Source: DAISKN01 sp963716925 (lineage in GTDB: Bacteria > Acidobacteriota > Vicinamibacteria > Marinacidobacterales > SMYC01). Taken from it: a stretch of DNA of 64,000 bases. Made by a program: the position numbers and the translations under genes. The notes beneath the pieces were generated by a model, which saw only the letters and a list, made by a program, of their open reading frames with translations, did not search any database and was not told the DNA's origin. The stretch is taken from positions 496,001 to 560,000 of the forward strand of contig CAVQUX010000006.1 of NCBI GenBank assembly GCA_963716925.1. Reading direction: 5' to 3'. Shown one piece after another: positions 28,703-37,848 of this stretch (positions are counted from its first letter, which is position 1; each line of letters begins with the position of its first letter).

Positions 28703-29499
28703 ACCCAGGCGGGCGCCTTCCCGTCGACCTCCACCTGAAACCACTCGCCGCGCCGGGCGATGGCCTTCAGCTCCGTTCCGGCCTCGACCGCTCCCAGCTT
28801 CTCCGAATCGGAGCTGGGATCCTTTCTGAGATTCGCGGCGGAAACAACCCGGAGCGGTCGCGCGGGTACCAGGGGGATGAGCTCGCTCGGCGAGCTCCCC
28901 CGGATCTCCGATATGGTCCTCACCTGGCGAAGAAGCTCGCTCGCTCTCTCTGCGAGGTAGGCGGCGCCGCCCAGGTTGTCTTCCGCGAGCGCGCGGTCGG
29001 CGTGGTCGAGGAACACGGATGCGCGTTGGAGGCGATCGGCGAGGGCGGGGTCAGGGCGCTTCTTCAACGCTTGGAGCTCGACGCGCACTTCCGCGATTCT
29101 CGACACCGCGAACGCCCGGCTCTGCAAGTTCCGGATGCTGGTCTGCGAACGAACCAGCTCCTCGAGCGCGCTCTTCAGCTCGAGCTCGAGAGTCGCTTTG
29201 GCTTCCTCGAGCGTCGTCACCTCGGCGCTGCGCTCCGATAGAGCCTCGCGTAGCCGTGAAGACTCCGAAAGCGCCACGTCCAGAGACTTCCGGACCTCGT
29301 CGTCCGTCCCCTTCTCCGCGCGGGCGCTCGGCGTCGACTCGGAGGGTGTCTCCGGGACGGGGACGGCGGGTTCTCCCTCACGAACCACGACCCGCTCGGG
29401 CGGAGGGGGTACCTCCTTGCCGCCGCATGCGGCGAGAAGCGACAGCGCGGCGGCGACGCCGAGAGGCAATCCGAGCTTTCGGACCACGAACGAGACCAT
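28681..29499 (-). CDS. SH3-domain lipoprotein with helical midsection
   Basis: 272 residues. The signal ends in the lipobox SLLAAC, so the mature protein is lipid-anchored. A proline-rich linker (VPPPPERVVVREGEPAVPVP) leads to about 130 residues of heptad-like helix (EVRKSLDVALSESSRLREAL) and a C-terminal bacterial SH3 domain, with NLRKDPSSDSEKLGAVEAGT and WFQVEVDGKAPAWVH. SH3 domains of this type bind peptidoglycan or other envelope ligands. The 3' end overlaps the convergent cyclase by 22 bases. Confidence 0.88.
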   Translation of the reverse strand: MVSFVVRKLGLPLGVAAALSLLAACGGKEVPPPPERVVVREGEPAVPVPETPSESTPSARAEKGTDDEVRKSLDVALSESSRLREALSERSAEVTTLEEAKATLELELKSALEELVRSQTSIRNLQSRAFAVSRIAEVRVELQALKKRPDPALADRLQRASVFLDHADRALAEDNLGGAAYLAERASELLRQVRTISEIRGSSPSELIPLVPARPLRVVSAANLRKDPSSDSEKLGAVEAGTELKAIARRGEWFQVEVDGKAPAWVHRRLVR

Positions 29500-29554
29500 T
29501 TTTGTTCGGAGACTCTATGGTAAACCGAACGGGGCCGTTTCGTACAGCGCTTTT

Positions 29555-30091
29555 CTAGGAGGGGGGGCGCGGTGAGCGGAGTCGAGGCTGATAGGCGTGG
29601 AGCGACGGATCGAGCAGCCGGCCCCACTCGGCGTCGTAGGGATGGACCTCTCGGACGGGTGCGCCGTCGCGCTCGAGGGGATAGCCTTTGTTGGCCCACT
29701 CGAAGATCGACCCTTCGAGGTTCTTCGCGTCGACGAAGCCTTCCTTCTTCAGGCGCTCGACCAGGCGCGAAGAGCGATAGCCGACGGAGCAGTAGGCAAC
29801 CAGGGGAGCCTCGTGGTCGAGCGTGCCGAGGAACTCCGGAAGGTCGCCCTCGGGATCGACGCGAATCGCGCCGGGAAGGTGGCTCACCTCGTACTCCTCC
29901 GCGGTGCGTACGTCGAGCACCATCGGGGTTTCGCGGCCCGAGTCCAGGCGCAGCCTCAAATCCTCCGCAGACACCTGCTCGACTCCGGGGAACTCCGAGC
30001 GCACCCAGCTCTTGGTCTTCTCCCAATCCGTGGGCGCTCTTCGACAGCTCATGAGCGCGAGAAACACCAGAGCCAGGGTGCGACGCACCAT
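29555..30091 (-). CDS. Rhodanese-domain lipoprotein
   Basis: 178 residues. The N-terminal signal LALVFLALMSC contains a lipobox, so the protein is predicted to be membrane-anchored outside the cytoplasm. The rhodanese domain is at about 40-135: MVLDVRTAEEYEVSHLPGAI and the active-site loop AYCSVGYRSS with the sulphur-carrying cysteine. The C-terminal tail (about 140-178) is Pro/Arg-rich. It starts 10 bases after the Ap4A phosphorylase gene, as the third gene of an Elp3-phosphorylase-rhodanese unit. A thiol-transfer or redox role is inferred. Confidence 0.9.
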   Translation of the reverse strand: MVRRTLALVFLALMSCRRAPTDWEKTKSWVRSEFPGVEQVSAEDLRLRLDSGRETPMVLDVRTAEEYEVSHLPGAIRVDPEGDLPEFLGTLDHEAPLVAYCSVGYRSSRLVERLKKEGFVDAKNLEGSIFEWANKGYPLERDGAPVREVHPYDAEWGRLLDPSLHAYQPRLRSPRPPS

Positions 30092-30101
30092 CGGTCCGAT
30101 G

Positions 30102-30893
30102 TTAGCGCAGGGCGACCTCCCGGAGCACCGTCATCGGACCGACTTGGCGGAGCCGCCGGAGCTCCTCGTCGTCCTTCGCGAGGAAGCCGCCCGCGAACCC
30201 CAGGCCGTTCACCGAGATCGACTCGAAGCTCCCCTGGCGGCGCGGAACGAGGAGCATCCAGTCCCGCGTCGCCACCAGGTTGTAGGCGCCCGCATCCTTC
30301 TCCCGTCTGAATTCCGCCAAAGCTTCGAGGTAGGGCTCGCGCGTGGGAGCCGCCGCTTCGAAACGGCAGGAAAAGGGAATCGCTCCGAGCCCTCCGGCGA
30401 GAACGACCTCCATCGGGCATCGTTCCGGACCTTCACCCAACGGTACGGGAACGAACTGCAGATGCTTGTGGCGCTGGCTCGCTCCCGCGGCAGGGCCCGA
30501 GTTGTAGAAGAAGAGCGAATCGAATTCCTCGAGAACGATGCGCACCGCCTCGAAATCCGGCGGGGTGAGGAGCGACTCCTGCTCCTCGAAGGTGCGCGTT
30601 ACCACGAGCAGATGGTTCTCCATCACGTTGAACTTGTTGAGGAGGGCGACATGGGTCGGAGAGACGTCGGCGACGAAGAGCTCCTGTTCGTAGGGCAGAA
30701 ACGGGTTGCGGCCGCTCTTCTCCTGGGCCTCCTGGGAGGCTTTCTTCTTCTCGATGCGGTCGACGATGCGGACGACGAACCGGACGCCATCGTCCTCGAG
30801 GAACGTCGAGTGCGTAGCGATGGGCTCGAGCGCTCCCGACAGGAGCGCCCGCCTCGAGATCTCCTCGAGGCGGTGCCGGAGCGTCCTCGACAT
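30102..30893 (-). CDS. ATP adenylyltransferase / Ap4A phosphorylase
   Basis: 263 residues from the ATG at 30893; the frame is open far upstream, but that part is antisense to elp3. The enzyme cleaves diadenosine tetraphosphate with phosphate to ADP and ATP. The HIT-superfamily catalytic segment SQRHKHLQFVP has the HxHxQ form typical of Ap4A phosphorylases, and KFNVMENHLLVVTRTFEEQ is a conserved family block. The start overlaps the stop of elp3 as TGATG, indicating translational coupling. It links signalling by uncommon nucleotides with tRNA modification in one operon. Confidence 0.92.
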   Translation of the reverse strand: MSRTLRHRLEEISRRALLSGALEPIATHSTFLEDDGVRFVVRIVDRIEKKKASQEAQEKSGRNPFLPYEQELFVADVSPTHVALLNKFNVMENHLLVVTRTFEEQESLLTPPDFEAVRIVLEEFDSLFFYNSGPAAGASQRHKHLQFVPVPLGEGPERCPMEVVLAGGLGAIPFSCRFEAAAPTREPYLEALAEFRREKDAGAYNLVATRDWMLLVPRRQGSFESISVNGLGFAGGFLAKDDEELRRLRQVGPMTVLREVALR

Positions 30894-32662
30894 CACAGCG
30901 GTCGGTGCTGATACAAGGGTCCGTCCACGAAACCCTGGCGCCGGTAGTACTCCCGCGTCCCCACGGAGGAGATGACCGAAAGAAGCGCGAAGCCTTTCGA
31001 CCGCGCCTCCACCGCCGCTTCCTGAAGGAGCTTCCGGCCTAGACCGGAGTGCTGGGCCTTCCCTTCCTCGCGATCTCCAATCGATACCGAGGATCCGTAG
31101 ACGTGGACCTCGCGCACCACCGCCGAGTCGCCGAGCTCGTCGAGGAAGCTCGGGCCGTCGGGAAGCGCGAGCCGAAGGAACCCCGCGAGGCGATCGTCTT
31201 CGGTCACGTACGAGAGGAACGACTCCCAACCGGAGGAGGTTCGGTAGCGAAGAACGTCGAGGCGCACTTCGCGGGGCGAGACCTCGAAGCCGCGGATCTC
31301 TCGAGCGCGTATGTCCCGCGGGCGGAGGTTCCTGCGTTTCATCTCCTCTTCGGCGACGGCGCGGAAGTTCGTAACCCGGCTTCCCGCGAGGATATCTTCG
31401 CCGGGAATGTCCCGAATCACCCGGCTCAAGCGGCAGTAGGGCGGAGTCCTCGCCATCGACGAGACGAGAAGCTCCAGAAGCTCCGCCTCGGCGTACGGGC
31501 GATAGCGGCCCGCCTCGTAATGGGCCATGAGGGTCGCGCTCTCGACGAGACTGCAGGGATAGAGCTTCAGCTCGTCCGGCCGAAAGTCCGGATCGGAGAA
31601 CAGGCGCTCGTAGTCCTCGAGGTCTCTCTCCGGAGTCGAGCCGTAGAGATTCGCCATCCAGTGGGCCTGGATCTTGAACCCCGCCCGCCTGAGGAGCTTC
31701 GTCGCCCGCCGCGAAGCGAGGACGTCGTGTCCTCTCTCGTTCAGGGCGAGCACCTCGTCGTCGAGACTCTGATAGCCGATCTGGATCTTGGTCGCGCCGA
31801 GCCTTCGAAGTCGAACGACCTCCTCCTCGGTCACGTGGTCGGGTCGAGTCTCGAGGGACAGGCCCACCGCCCGCGCCTCCGCCGTTTCGTTCACCCGCTG
31901 TGCGAAGGCGAGCTCTTCCCAGGTAGCGGTCTCGCCCCCTTCGATGCGGCCTTCGGGATCCTTCCCGCGGGCGAACTCGGAGACGATGCGGTTGTAGTCG
32001 GCGACTCCCCGTCGACCGTCGACCTCGTCCTCGATGGAGGCGAAGTCGATGGACGCGGCCGCGCCGCCCCGCAACGCCCCGCCCCCGAAGTCGTTCAGCG
32101 CCTGGAACACTCGCGTGAGGAACCACACCTGATACGACTCGGGATAGGACGACCAGGTGCCGCCGAGAACGATGAGCTCGACCTTGTCGACGGGATGGCC
32201 GATCCAGTAGAGGGCCGAGAGCCTCGAGAGGGTCTGCTCGTAGGGGTCGAACCGGTGCATTCCCGCGCGCTGAGCCCCCGGCTCGTTCGAGAGATAACTC
32301 TTCGGCATCCTCACGTCGTTCGGACAGAAGATGCATTTTCCCGGGCAAGGGAACGGCTTGGTGAGAACGGTCACCGGAGTGACTCCGGAAAGAGACCGCA
32401 CCGGCTTCATCCTCACCTTTTCCAGGAACCGCCTCGCGTTGGCAAGCCCGGAAAGCTCGGGGTGGCGGGAAGCGAGGTGGCGGTAGCCGGCGATGAGCTC
32501 GCTCTTCGAGAACATGGCTTCGCCGTTCTTCGGATGCCGGCGGAGGATGCGGTCCAGGCTCCCGACGTCCGGAAGCGCCTCGATGGCGCGAATGATGGCG
32601 AGGAGCTCCCGCTCGTGCTCTTCCGGGGAGAAACGATAGTCCTGCCAGCGGGCGCGCTTCAT
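30893..32662 (-). CDS. elp3: Elp3-type radical SAM/GNAT tRNA uridine-34 modification enzyme
   Basis: 589 residues. The radical SAM cluster motif is CPGKCIFCP at about 109-117. Further conserved segments are VELIVLGGTWSSYP, GLSLETRPDHV and IQIGYQSLDDEVLALNERGHD. The C-terminal GNAT acetyltransferase domain carries HSGLGRKLLQEA and REYYRRQGFV. The family installs carboxymethyl-type groups on the wobble uridine of tRNA. Elp3 is universal in eukaryotes and archaea but patchy in bacteria. The gene leads an operon with Ap4A phosphorylase and a rhodanese lipoprotein; its promoter must lie in the 45 bases shared with the divergent deacylase gene. Confidence 0.95.
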   Translation of the reverse strand: MKRARWQDYRFSPEEHERELLAIIRAIEALPDVGSLDRILRRHPKNGEAMFSKSELIAGYRHLASRHPELSGLANARRFLEKVRMKPVRSLSGVTPVTVLTKPFPCPGKCIFCPNDVRMPKSYLSNEPGAQRAGMHRFDPYEQTLSRLSALYWIGHPVDKVELIVLGGTWSSYPESYQVWFLTRVFQALNDFGGGALRGGAAASIDFASIEDEVDGRRGVADYNRIVSEFARGKDPEGRIEGGETATWEELAFAQRVNETAEARAVGLSLETRPDHVTEEEVVRLRRLGATKIQIGYQSLDDEVLALNERGHDVLASRRATKLLRRAGFKIQAHWMANLYGSTPERDLEDYERLFSDPDFRPDELKLYPCSLVESATLMAHYEAGRYRPYAEAELLELLVSSMARTPPYCRLSRVIRDIPGEDILAGSRVTNFRAVAEEEMKRRNLRPRDIRAREIRGFEVSPREVRLDVLRYRTSSGWESFLSYVTEDDRLAGFLRLALPDGPSFLDELGDSAVVREVHVYGSSVSIGDREEGKAQHSGLGRKLLQEAAVEARSKGFALLSVISSVGTREYYRRQGFVDGPLYQHRPL

Positions 32663-32707
32663 GGCCGTCGGTCATTTTACTGTACACTTTCGCGGGGTGA
32701 GACTCCG

Positions 32708-34441
32708 ATGAAAACCGCGCTGCTCTCTCTCTTCGTTGCCGCATCCGGCTCACCGCCCTCGTTCGCCGCGGACGAGCCGTTCGATCTCCTGCTCGCGGGA
32801 GGCCGAATCATCGACGGGACCGGAAACCCCTGGTTCTCGGCTGACGTCGGTATACGCGCCGGGCGAATCGTCGCCGTGGGGAATCTCGAGGGACGCCAGG
32901 CGACGCGCACCCTCGATGTCGCGGACCTCGTGATCGCCCCCGGGTTCATCGATCTCCACTCCCACGGGGACGGTCTCGACGAAGACGGACTCCGGTCGAA
33001 TGACAAGAGACGACGGGCCGCCCCGAACCTCGTGACCCAGGGCATCACCACTCTCGTCGTGAACCAGGACGGCGGCTCTCCCTACTCCATCGCCGCCCAG
33101 AAGCGCGAGCTCGAGGCGAAGGGGTTCGGGCCCAACGCCGTTCTCCTGGTGGGACATAACACCGTGCGGGCGATGGTCATGGCCGAGAACAAGAGCGACC
33201 CGTTCAAAGACGCGGAGATCGCCAGGATGCAGCGCCTGGCGAAACCCGAGGAGATCGAGGCGATGCGGCGGATCGTCGTCGAGGGCATGCAGGCCGGAGC
33301 CTACGGCATGAGCGCGGGGCTCGAGTACATCCCCGGCCGGTGGAGCGACACCGAGGAGGTGGTGGCCCTGGTCCAGGAGCTAGCTCCCTACGAAGGGGTC
33401 TTCATCGAGCACGAGCGGGCCTCGGGAGCGGACCCGATGTGGTACCTCCCCAGCATGGAGCAGCCGGGGCAACCGACGTTTCTCGATTCGATCGAGGAGA
33501 CCATCGAGATCGCGGAGCGGACGGGGGTTACGACCGTCGCCACGCACGCCAAGGCGCGGGGAGCAGACTACTGGGGCTCGAGCCGGGCCGCGGTCCAGCT
33601 CATCGCCCGGGCGCGCTCCCGGGGCGTGCGCATCTTCGCCGACCACTATCCCTACAACACCACCGGAAGCGACGGCGGGACGCGCCTCATTCCCGCCTGG
33701 GTGCGCGAAGAGGACGAGAAGCTCACCTGGGTCCAGGCGCTCGATGCGGTCCTCGCGAATCCCGACAAGTCCGCGGCCCTCCGGAGGGACGTTCTCCACG
33801 AGGTGAATCGCCGCGGGGGCGCCGAGAACATCGTGGTCATGGAGTTTCCCGACAAGAGCTACGTGGGGAAGAGCCTTTTCGAGCTGATGCGCGAGCTCGC
33901 GATGGACCCGCTCGAGCTCGCGGTCCATCTCCAGCGAAAGGGAAGTCCGGGCGAGCGCGGCGGGGCACGGCTGCGCGGCTACTCGCTTTCCGAGATCGAC
34001 GTCGAGATCTACGCCGCCGAGCCCTGGATGGCCACCGCTTCCGACGCGGGCATCGCTCTTCCCGAAGACGGCTTCGTGCACGCGCGGTACTACGGGACGT
34101 TTCCGAGGAAAATCCGCCGGTACGCGATGGAGCGCGAGAAGCTCTCGGTCGAGGACGCCATCCGATCTTCGACGTCGCTCCCCGCCCAGATCCTCGGTTT
34201 TCGCAACCGCGGCCTGGTGCGGGAAGGCTTCCACGCGGACATCGCCGTACTCGATCTCGCCCGCGTCAAGGACGCGGCGACGTTCTTCGAGCCCCACCGT
34301 TACGCGGAAGGCGTGGTGCACGTCCTCGTGGGCGGAACGGCGGTGGTCGAGAACGGAGAGCTCACCTGGGCCCTCCCGGGAAAGGTCATCACTCCCGAGG
34401 AAGGGCGAAAGCCTCCGTTCGCTGCCGCCGACACGAATTGA
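32708..34441 (+). CDS. Exported N-acyl-D-amino-acid deacylase-type amidohydrolase
   Basis: 577 residues. The start at 32708 gives a signal peptide (LLSLFVAASGSPPSFAADE); longer upstream frames are antisense to elp3. The beta-sandwich is formed by both ends (DLLLAGGRIIDGTGNPWF and DIAVLDLARV). Metal ligands lie in FIDLHSHGDGLD, with GMSAGLEYIPG, HAKARG and DHYPYNTTGS further on. Order and length fit D-aminoacylase/N-acyl-D-glutamate deacylase relatives. The stop overlaps a TTG start of the methyltransferase gene (ATTGA). Probably scavenges D-amino-acid derivatives in the periplasm. Confidence 0.92.
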   Translation: MKTALLSLFVAASGSPPSFAADEPFDLLLAGGRIIDGTGNPWFSADVGIRAGRIVAVGNLEGRQATRTLDVADLVIAPGFIDLHSHGDGLDEDGLRSNDKRRRAAPNLVTQGITTLVVNQDGGSPYSIAAQKRELEAKGFGPNAVLLVGHNTVRAMVMAENKSDPFKDAEIARMQRLAKPEEIEAMRRIVVEGMQAGAYGMSAGLEYIPGRWSDTEEVVALVQELAPYEGVFIEHERASGADPMWYLPSMEQPGQPTFLDSIEETIEIAERTGVTTVATHAKARGADYWGSSRAAVQLIARARSRGVRIFADHYPYNTTGSDGGTRLIPAWVREEDEKLTWVQALDAVLANPDKSAALRRDVLHEVNRRGGAENIVVMEFPDKSYVGKSLFELMRELAMDPLELAVHLQRKGSPGERGGARLRGYSLSEIDVEIYAAEPWMATASDAGIALPEDGFVHARYYGTFPRKIRRYAMEREKLSVEDAIRSSTSLPAQILGFRNRGLVREGFHADIAVLDLARVKDAATFFEPHRYAEGVVHVLVGGTAVVENGELTWALPGKVITPEEGRKPPFAAADTN

Positions 34442-35172
34442 AGAAGCACACGGTCGAGGCGCTCCTCGCCGTGAACCGGCGCTTCTACCGGGAGCGCGCC
34501 GCGGAGTTCAGTCGCTCGCGTGAGCGGCCGTGGTCGGGCTGGGGAGAAATCCTCTCGCGCGCGGGAGCGCTCCTCCCCGAGCATCCTCGAGTTCTCGACG
34601 TCGGCTGTGGAAACGGGCGATTCGCGCGGTTTCTCGCGGAGCGCCTGGGAAGGACCTTCGATTACTGCGGCATCGACGAAAGCCCGCTCGGCCTCGCCGA
34701 GGCGAGAAGAAGACTTCCCGGCCTGGTCTTCGTCGAGAGAGACTTCCTGCAGGAACCTCTTCCGGAGGGAGAGTTCGATCTCGTCGCGCTCTTCGGAGTG
34801 CTCCATCACGTCCCCGGCCGGGAGAACCGTCTCCGTTTACTCATGCGGCTCTCAGCTCTTCTCGCCCAGGGCGGTCTCCTGGCGTTCTCCCTCTGGCGGT
34901 TCGATCGCTACGAGCGCTTCCAGGAGAAGATCGTCCCCTGGGACGAGTTCTCGTCTCGGAGCGGTGTGGAGGTCGAACGCGCGGACCTCGAGCCCGGGGA
35001 CCACGTCCTGACCTGGGGAGGCGACCGGCCGGCATACCGCTTCTGTCATGCGATGAGCGACGATGAGGAGAGAGAGCTCGTAGCGGCGCTTCCTCTCGAC
35101 CTCGTGGTGAAGTTCGACGCGGGCGCCGAGCCGAACGGCTACTACGTCTTCCGCTACCCCCGGACGGCGTAG
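34438..35172 (+). CDS. SAM-dependent class I methyltransferase
   Basis: 244 residues. Start TTG at 34438, overlapping the upstream stop. Motif I is VLDVGCGNGRFARFL at about 57-71, followed by the acidic CGIDESPLGLAEARRRL strand and the GVLHHVPGRENRLRLL motif seen in tRNA and small-molecule methyltransferases. It resembles the Trm9/ABH8-type wobble-uridine methyltransferase fold. Because Elp3 is encoded just upstream on the other strand, a role in completing xcm5U34 in tRNA is a reasonable inference. A decayed copy lies at 40412-40834. Confidence 0.88.
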   Translation: MKKHTVEALLAVNRRFYRERAAEFSRSRERPWSGWGEILSRAGALLPEHPRVLDVGCGNGRFARFLAERLGRTFDYCGIDESPLGLAEARRRLPGLVFVERDFLQEPLPEGEFDLVALFGVLHHVPGRENRLRLLMRLSALLAQGGLLAFSLWRFDRYERFQEKIVPWDEFSSRSGVEVERADLEPGDHVLTWGGDRPAYRFCHAMSDDEERELVAALPLDLVVKFDAGAEPNGYYVFRYPRTA

Positions 35173-35275
35173 AAGACTACCCGCCGAATGGGGTTCCCGT
35201 GGACGACGAGCCCGTCCAACGGCGGAACGCGCGCGAGAAGGTCGCGGACTCCGGAAGCCGGGTCGCTGCGCCGCG

Positions 35276-37672
35276 TCACTCCGCCCGTATCGTCGCCGCG
35301 GGGTCGAGGCGCGCCGCCCGAAGCGCGGGCAGAAGGCCTGCGAGGAGGCCGACCGCGATTCCCAGAGCTGCGGCAGCCGCGAACGACAGAGGATCGTGGC
35401 TCGAGATCCCGTGGATGCGGCTTTCCAGAAGGCGCGAGGCGGCGAGTCCTCCGAGGACGCCGGCAATCGACCCTGCGAGAGCGAGAAGGAATCCGCGGCC
35501 GACGACGAGCCGGACAATCTCGCCCCGGCTCGCGCCCAGGACCATCCGGACTCCAATCTCCCGCGTGCGCTGGCTCGTCACCATGGCGATGAGACCATAG
35601 AGTCCAACCGTGACGAGGACCAGTGCCAGCGCACCGGTTCCAGCGGCGATCCAGGCGTCGCGGCGCTCCTCGTACAGAATCTCTCTCATGTGGAGGTCGA
35701 AGCTCCCCGTCATGAGGACCGGAAACTCCGGAGCGAGGCGCGCCATCTCGGCTTTCGCGGCATTCAGGATGGCCTCCGCCTCTCCCGCGGTCTCGAGCAG
35801 AACGAGCCCGAAGCCCTGAGGGTCCTGAGCGAAGGGCACGTAGACGTACATCTCGGGCTCCTCGTAGAGGTCCGAGATCCGGATGTCCTCGGCGACGCCG
35901 ACGATGCGGCGAGGAACTCGTGCCTTGCCCATGAGGATCGTTCTCCCGAGTGGTTCCTCGCCCGAAAAGAGCCGCGCTGCCATCGTCTCGCTCACGACGG
36001 CGACGAGCTCGCTCTTTGGAGCGTCCGCCGCTCGAAAACCTCGCCCGGCGAGGATCCGGGTCCCCATCACCTCGAAATACTCGGGTCCCACCATGGTGTA
36101 CCGGATGCGAAACGCCTCCTCCCCGGGCGGCGGCTCCTTTCCCGGAACCACGAACTCCGAAGACCAGCCCGCCTCGTTCCCCTGCGCCGGAAGCCGGATG
36201 CCGTAGCTCACACGGCGAACGGAAGGAAGACCGGAAAGGCTCGCGCGCGCCTCCTCGAGAAACCGATAGGTGTCTTCGTTGGTGTAGGTCGAGGGGGTAA
36301 CGACGTACAGGGTCGCGACCTCCTTCCCCGAATCGAAGCCGGGGCGAAGACTCGCGCTATAGAACAGGCTTCGCGCGATGATGCCGGCGGCAGACATCAC
36401 GACGACGCCGACCGCGATCTGCGCGGCGACCAGGATGTGCTGGGTCCGAAAGCCGCCGGGAGACGATCGCTCTCCCTTGAGATCGGAAACCTCGGGGGAC
36501 GCGCTCTTCGTGGCCGCGGCGAGGGCCACGAGGACCGCGGTCGCGAGCGCCGCGGCGAGCCCGAACGCGGCCAGGCGGCCGTCGATCCGTGCGTCGATGG
36601 TATAGGTGATCTCGGCGGGCGGAACGAGTCGCGGGAAGAGTTGGATCAGCCATACCGCGCCGAGCCATCCGATGACGGAGCCGGAAGCGGCCAGCAGTGC
36701 GCTTTCCGCAAAGAGCTGCCGAAGGAGCGTGCCTCGTCCCGCGCCGAGCGCGACCTGGATCGAGCGCTCGCGCCGCCGCCCTTCGTTCCGGGCGAGAAGG
36801 AGATTCGCGACGTTCGCGCCCGCGATGAGGAGAACCAGCGCCGGAAGCGCGAGGATGACCGCCCCTTCCGAGATCGCCGCCCGATGCTCGTCCTGGAATC
36901 CCTGGAGGACCAGCCCGCCTCCTCCGTACTGCTCCGGATCGTCCGCCTGCCAGCGACGGGCGAGGGTCCCGAGCTGCGCCCGGGCTTCCTCCTCCGTCGC
37001 CCCCGGCCTGAGTCTCGCGACGACCTCGAACCAGCGCTGGGTACGGTTCGCGAGCTCTTTCCGGAGTCCGGGCACCACCAGCGGCGCCTGCTCCGCCATC
37101 ACGAAGACGTCCGTCTGGACGATGCGATCGAGCCCGACGAAGCCCTCCGCCGTCACCCCCACGACGGTGAAGAGGGAATCGTTGAGTCGTACCGTGCTCC
37201 CGATGACGTCCGGACGCGCCGAGAGCCGCTCCCGCCAGAGCCCGTGGTTCAAGACCACCTGCGGCGCCGATGCTTCGCTTCCATCGAAGCCACGACCGAG
37301 GTGAAGGGGAATCCCGAGCGCCTCGAAGAAATTCGGCGAGACGTAATCGACGAGGAGCAGGTGCTGCTCGCCGTTTTGGTGAAGCGTGACTCCGCGGCCG
37401 CCCACCGGCACGACGTACTCGAAGGCTCGAACGGAATCCGCGATCTCCTCGGACTCGATGTAGGAGATGAGGCCTCGAAAGGCCCTGGGGAACGTGCTCT
37501 CGACGCGAACGAGCCGATCGGGGTCGCGCAACGGGAGGGGCCGGAAATAGACGGCGTCGAGAAGGCTGAAGAGCGACAGGTTCGCCGCCATGCCGAGCCC
37601 AAGCGTGAAGCTCGCGAGAACGAAGAACCCCGGGCGGCGCGACAAGCTCCGCCAGACGCGAAGTACTCCCAT
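35276..37672 (-). CDS. Orphan MacB/FtsX-type permease (acidobacterial ADOP-like)
   Basis: 798 residues from the ATG at 37672; the open frame continues to 38296 but that part is a shadow of an SDR gene. TM1 lies at about 15-40, then a MacB-type periplasmic domain (about 45-245), a three-helix membrane region with LLIAGANVANLLLARNEGRRRE, a second periplasmic domain (about 420-640), and the C-terminal trio ending in the conserved EIGVRMVLGASRGEIVRLVV block. This tandem layout without an adjacent ABC ATPase is typical of the TIGR03434 family. Substrate unknown; lipoprotein, peptide or drug efflux is possible. Confidence 0.92.
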   Translation of the reverse strand: MGVLRVWRSLSRRPGFFVLASFTLGLGMAANLSLFSLLDAVYFRPLPLRDPDRLVRVESTFPRAFRGLISYIESEEIADSVRAFEYVVPVGGRGVTLHQNGEQHLLLVDYVSPNFFEALGIPLHLGRGFDGSEASAPQVVLNHGLWRERLSARPDVIGSTVRLNDSLFTVVGVTAEGFVGLDRIVQTDVFVMAEQAPLVVPGLRKELANRTQRWFEVVARLRPGATEEEARAQLGTLARRWQADDPEQYGGGGLVLQGFQDEHRAAISEGAVILALPALVLLIAGANVANLLLARNEGRRRERSIQVALGAGRGTLLRQLFAESALLAASGSVIGWLGAVWLIQLFPRLVPPAEITYTIDARIDGRLAAFGLAAALATAVLVALAAATKSASPEVSDLKGERSSPGGFRTQHILVAAQIAVGVVVMSAAGIIARSLFYSASLRPGFDSGKEVATLYVVTPSTYTNEDTYRFLEEARASLSGLPSVRRVSYGIRLPAQGNEAGWSSEFVVPGKEPPPGEEAFRIRYTMVGPEYFEVMGTRILAGRGFRAADAPKSELVAVVSETMAARLFSGEEPLGRTILMGKARVPRRIVGVAEDIRISDLYEEPEMYVYVPFAQDPQGFGLVLLETAGEAEAILNAAKAEMARLAPEFPVLMTGSFDLHMREILYEERRDAWIAAGTGALALVLVTVGLYGLIAMVTSQRTREIGVRMVLGASRGEIVRLVVGRGFLLALAGSIAGVLGGLAASRLLESRIHGISSHDPLSFAAAAALGIAVGLLAGLLPALRAARLDPAATIRAE

Positions 37673-37848
37673 GGTCTCGGATACGCTCGGGAGCTCTTCG
37701 ATGTTCCAGAACGATCCCCGCGCGAAACTCGGACCAAATTGTTGAGGTCCTACGAGTTGCTGACCGGGCCCAGCGCGCGCAGGGCCTCGAGGGCGGTGGG
37801 ATCCCGCCCTCGGGGCGCCGCTCCGATGCCGGGATGCCGGCGCGTCGC

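Noticed and set aside
35154..35279. 41-codon minus-strand frame starting with GTG over the ADOP permease stop
   Set aside because: The end is simply antisense to the methyltransferase C-terminus and there is no conserved feature; coupling by GTGA overlap is probably chance.
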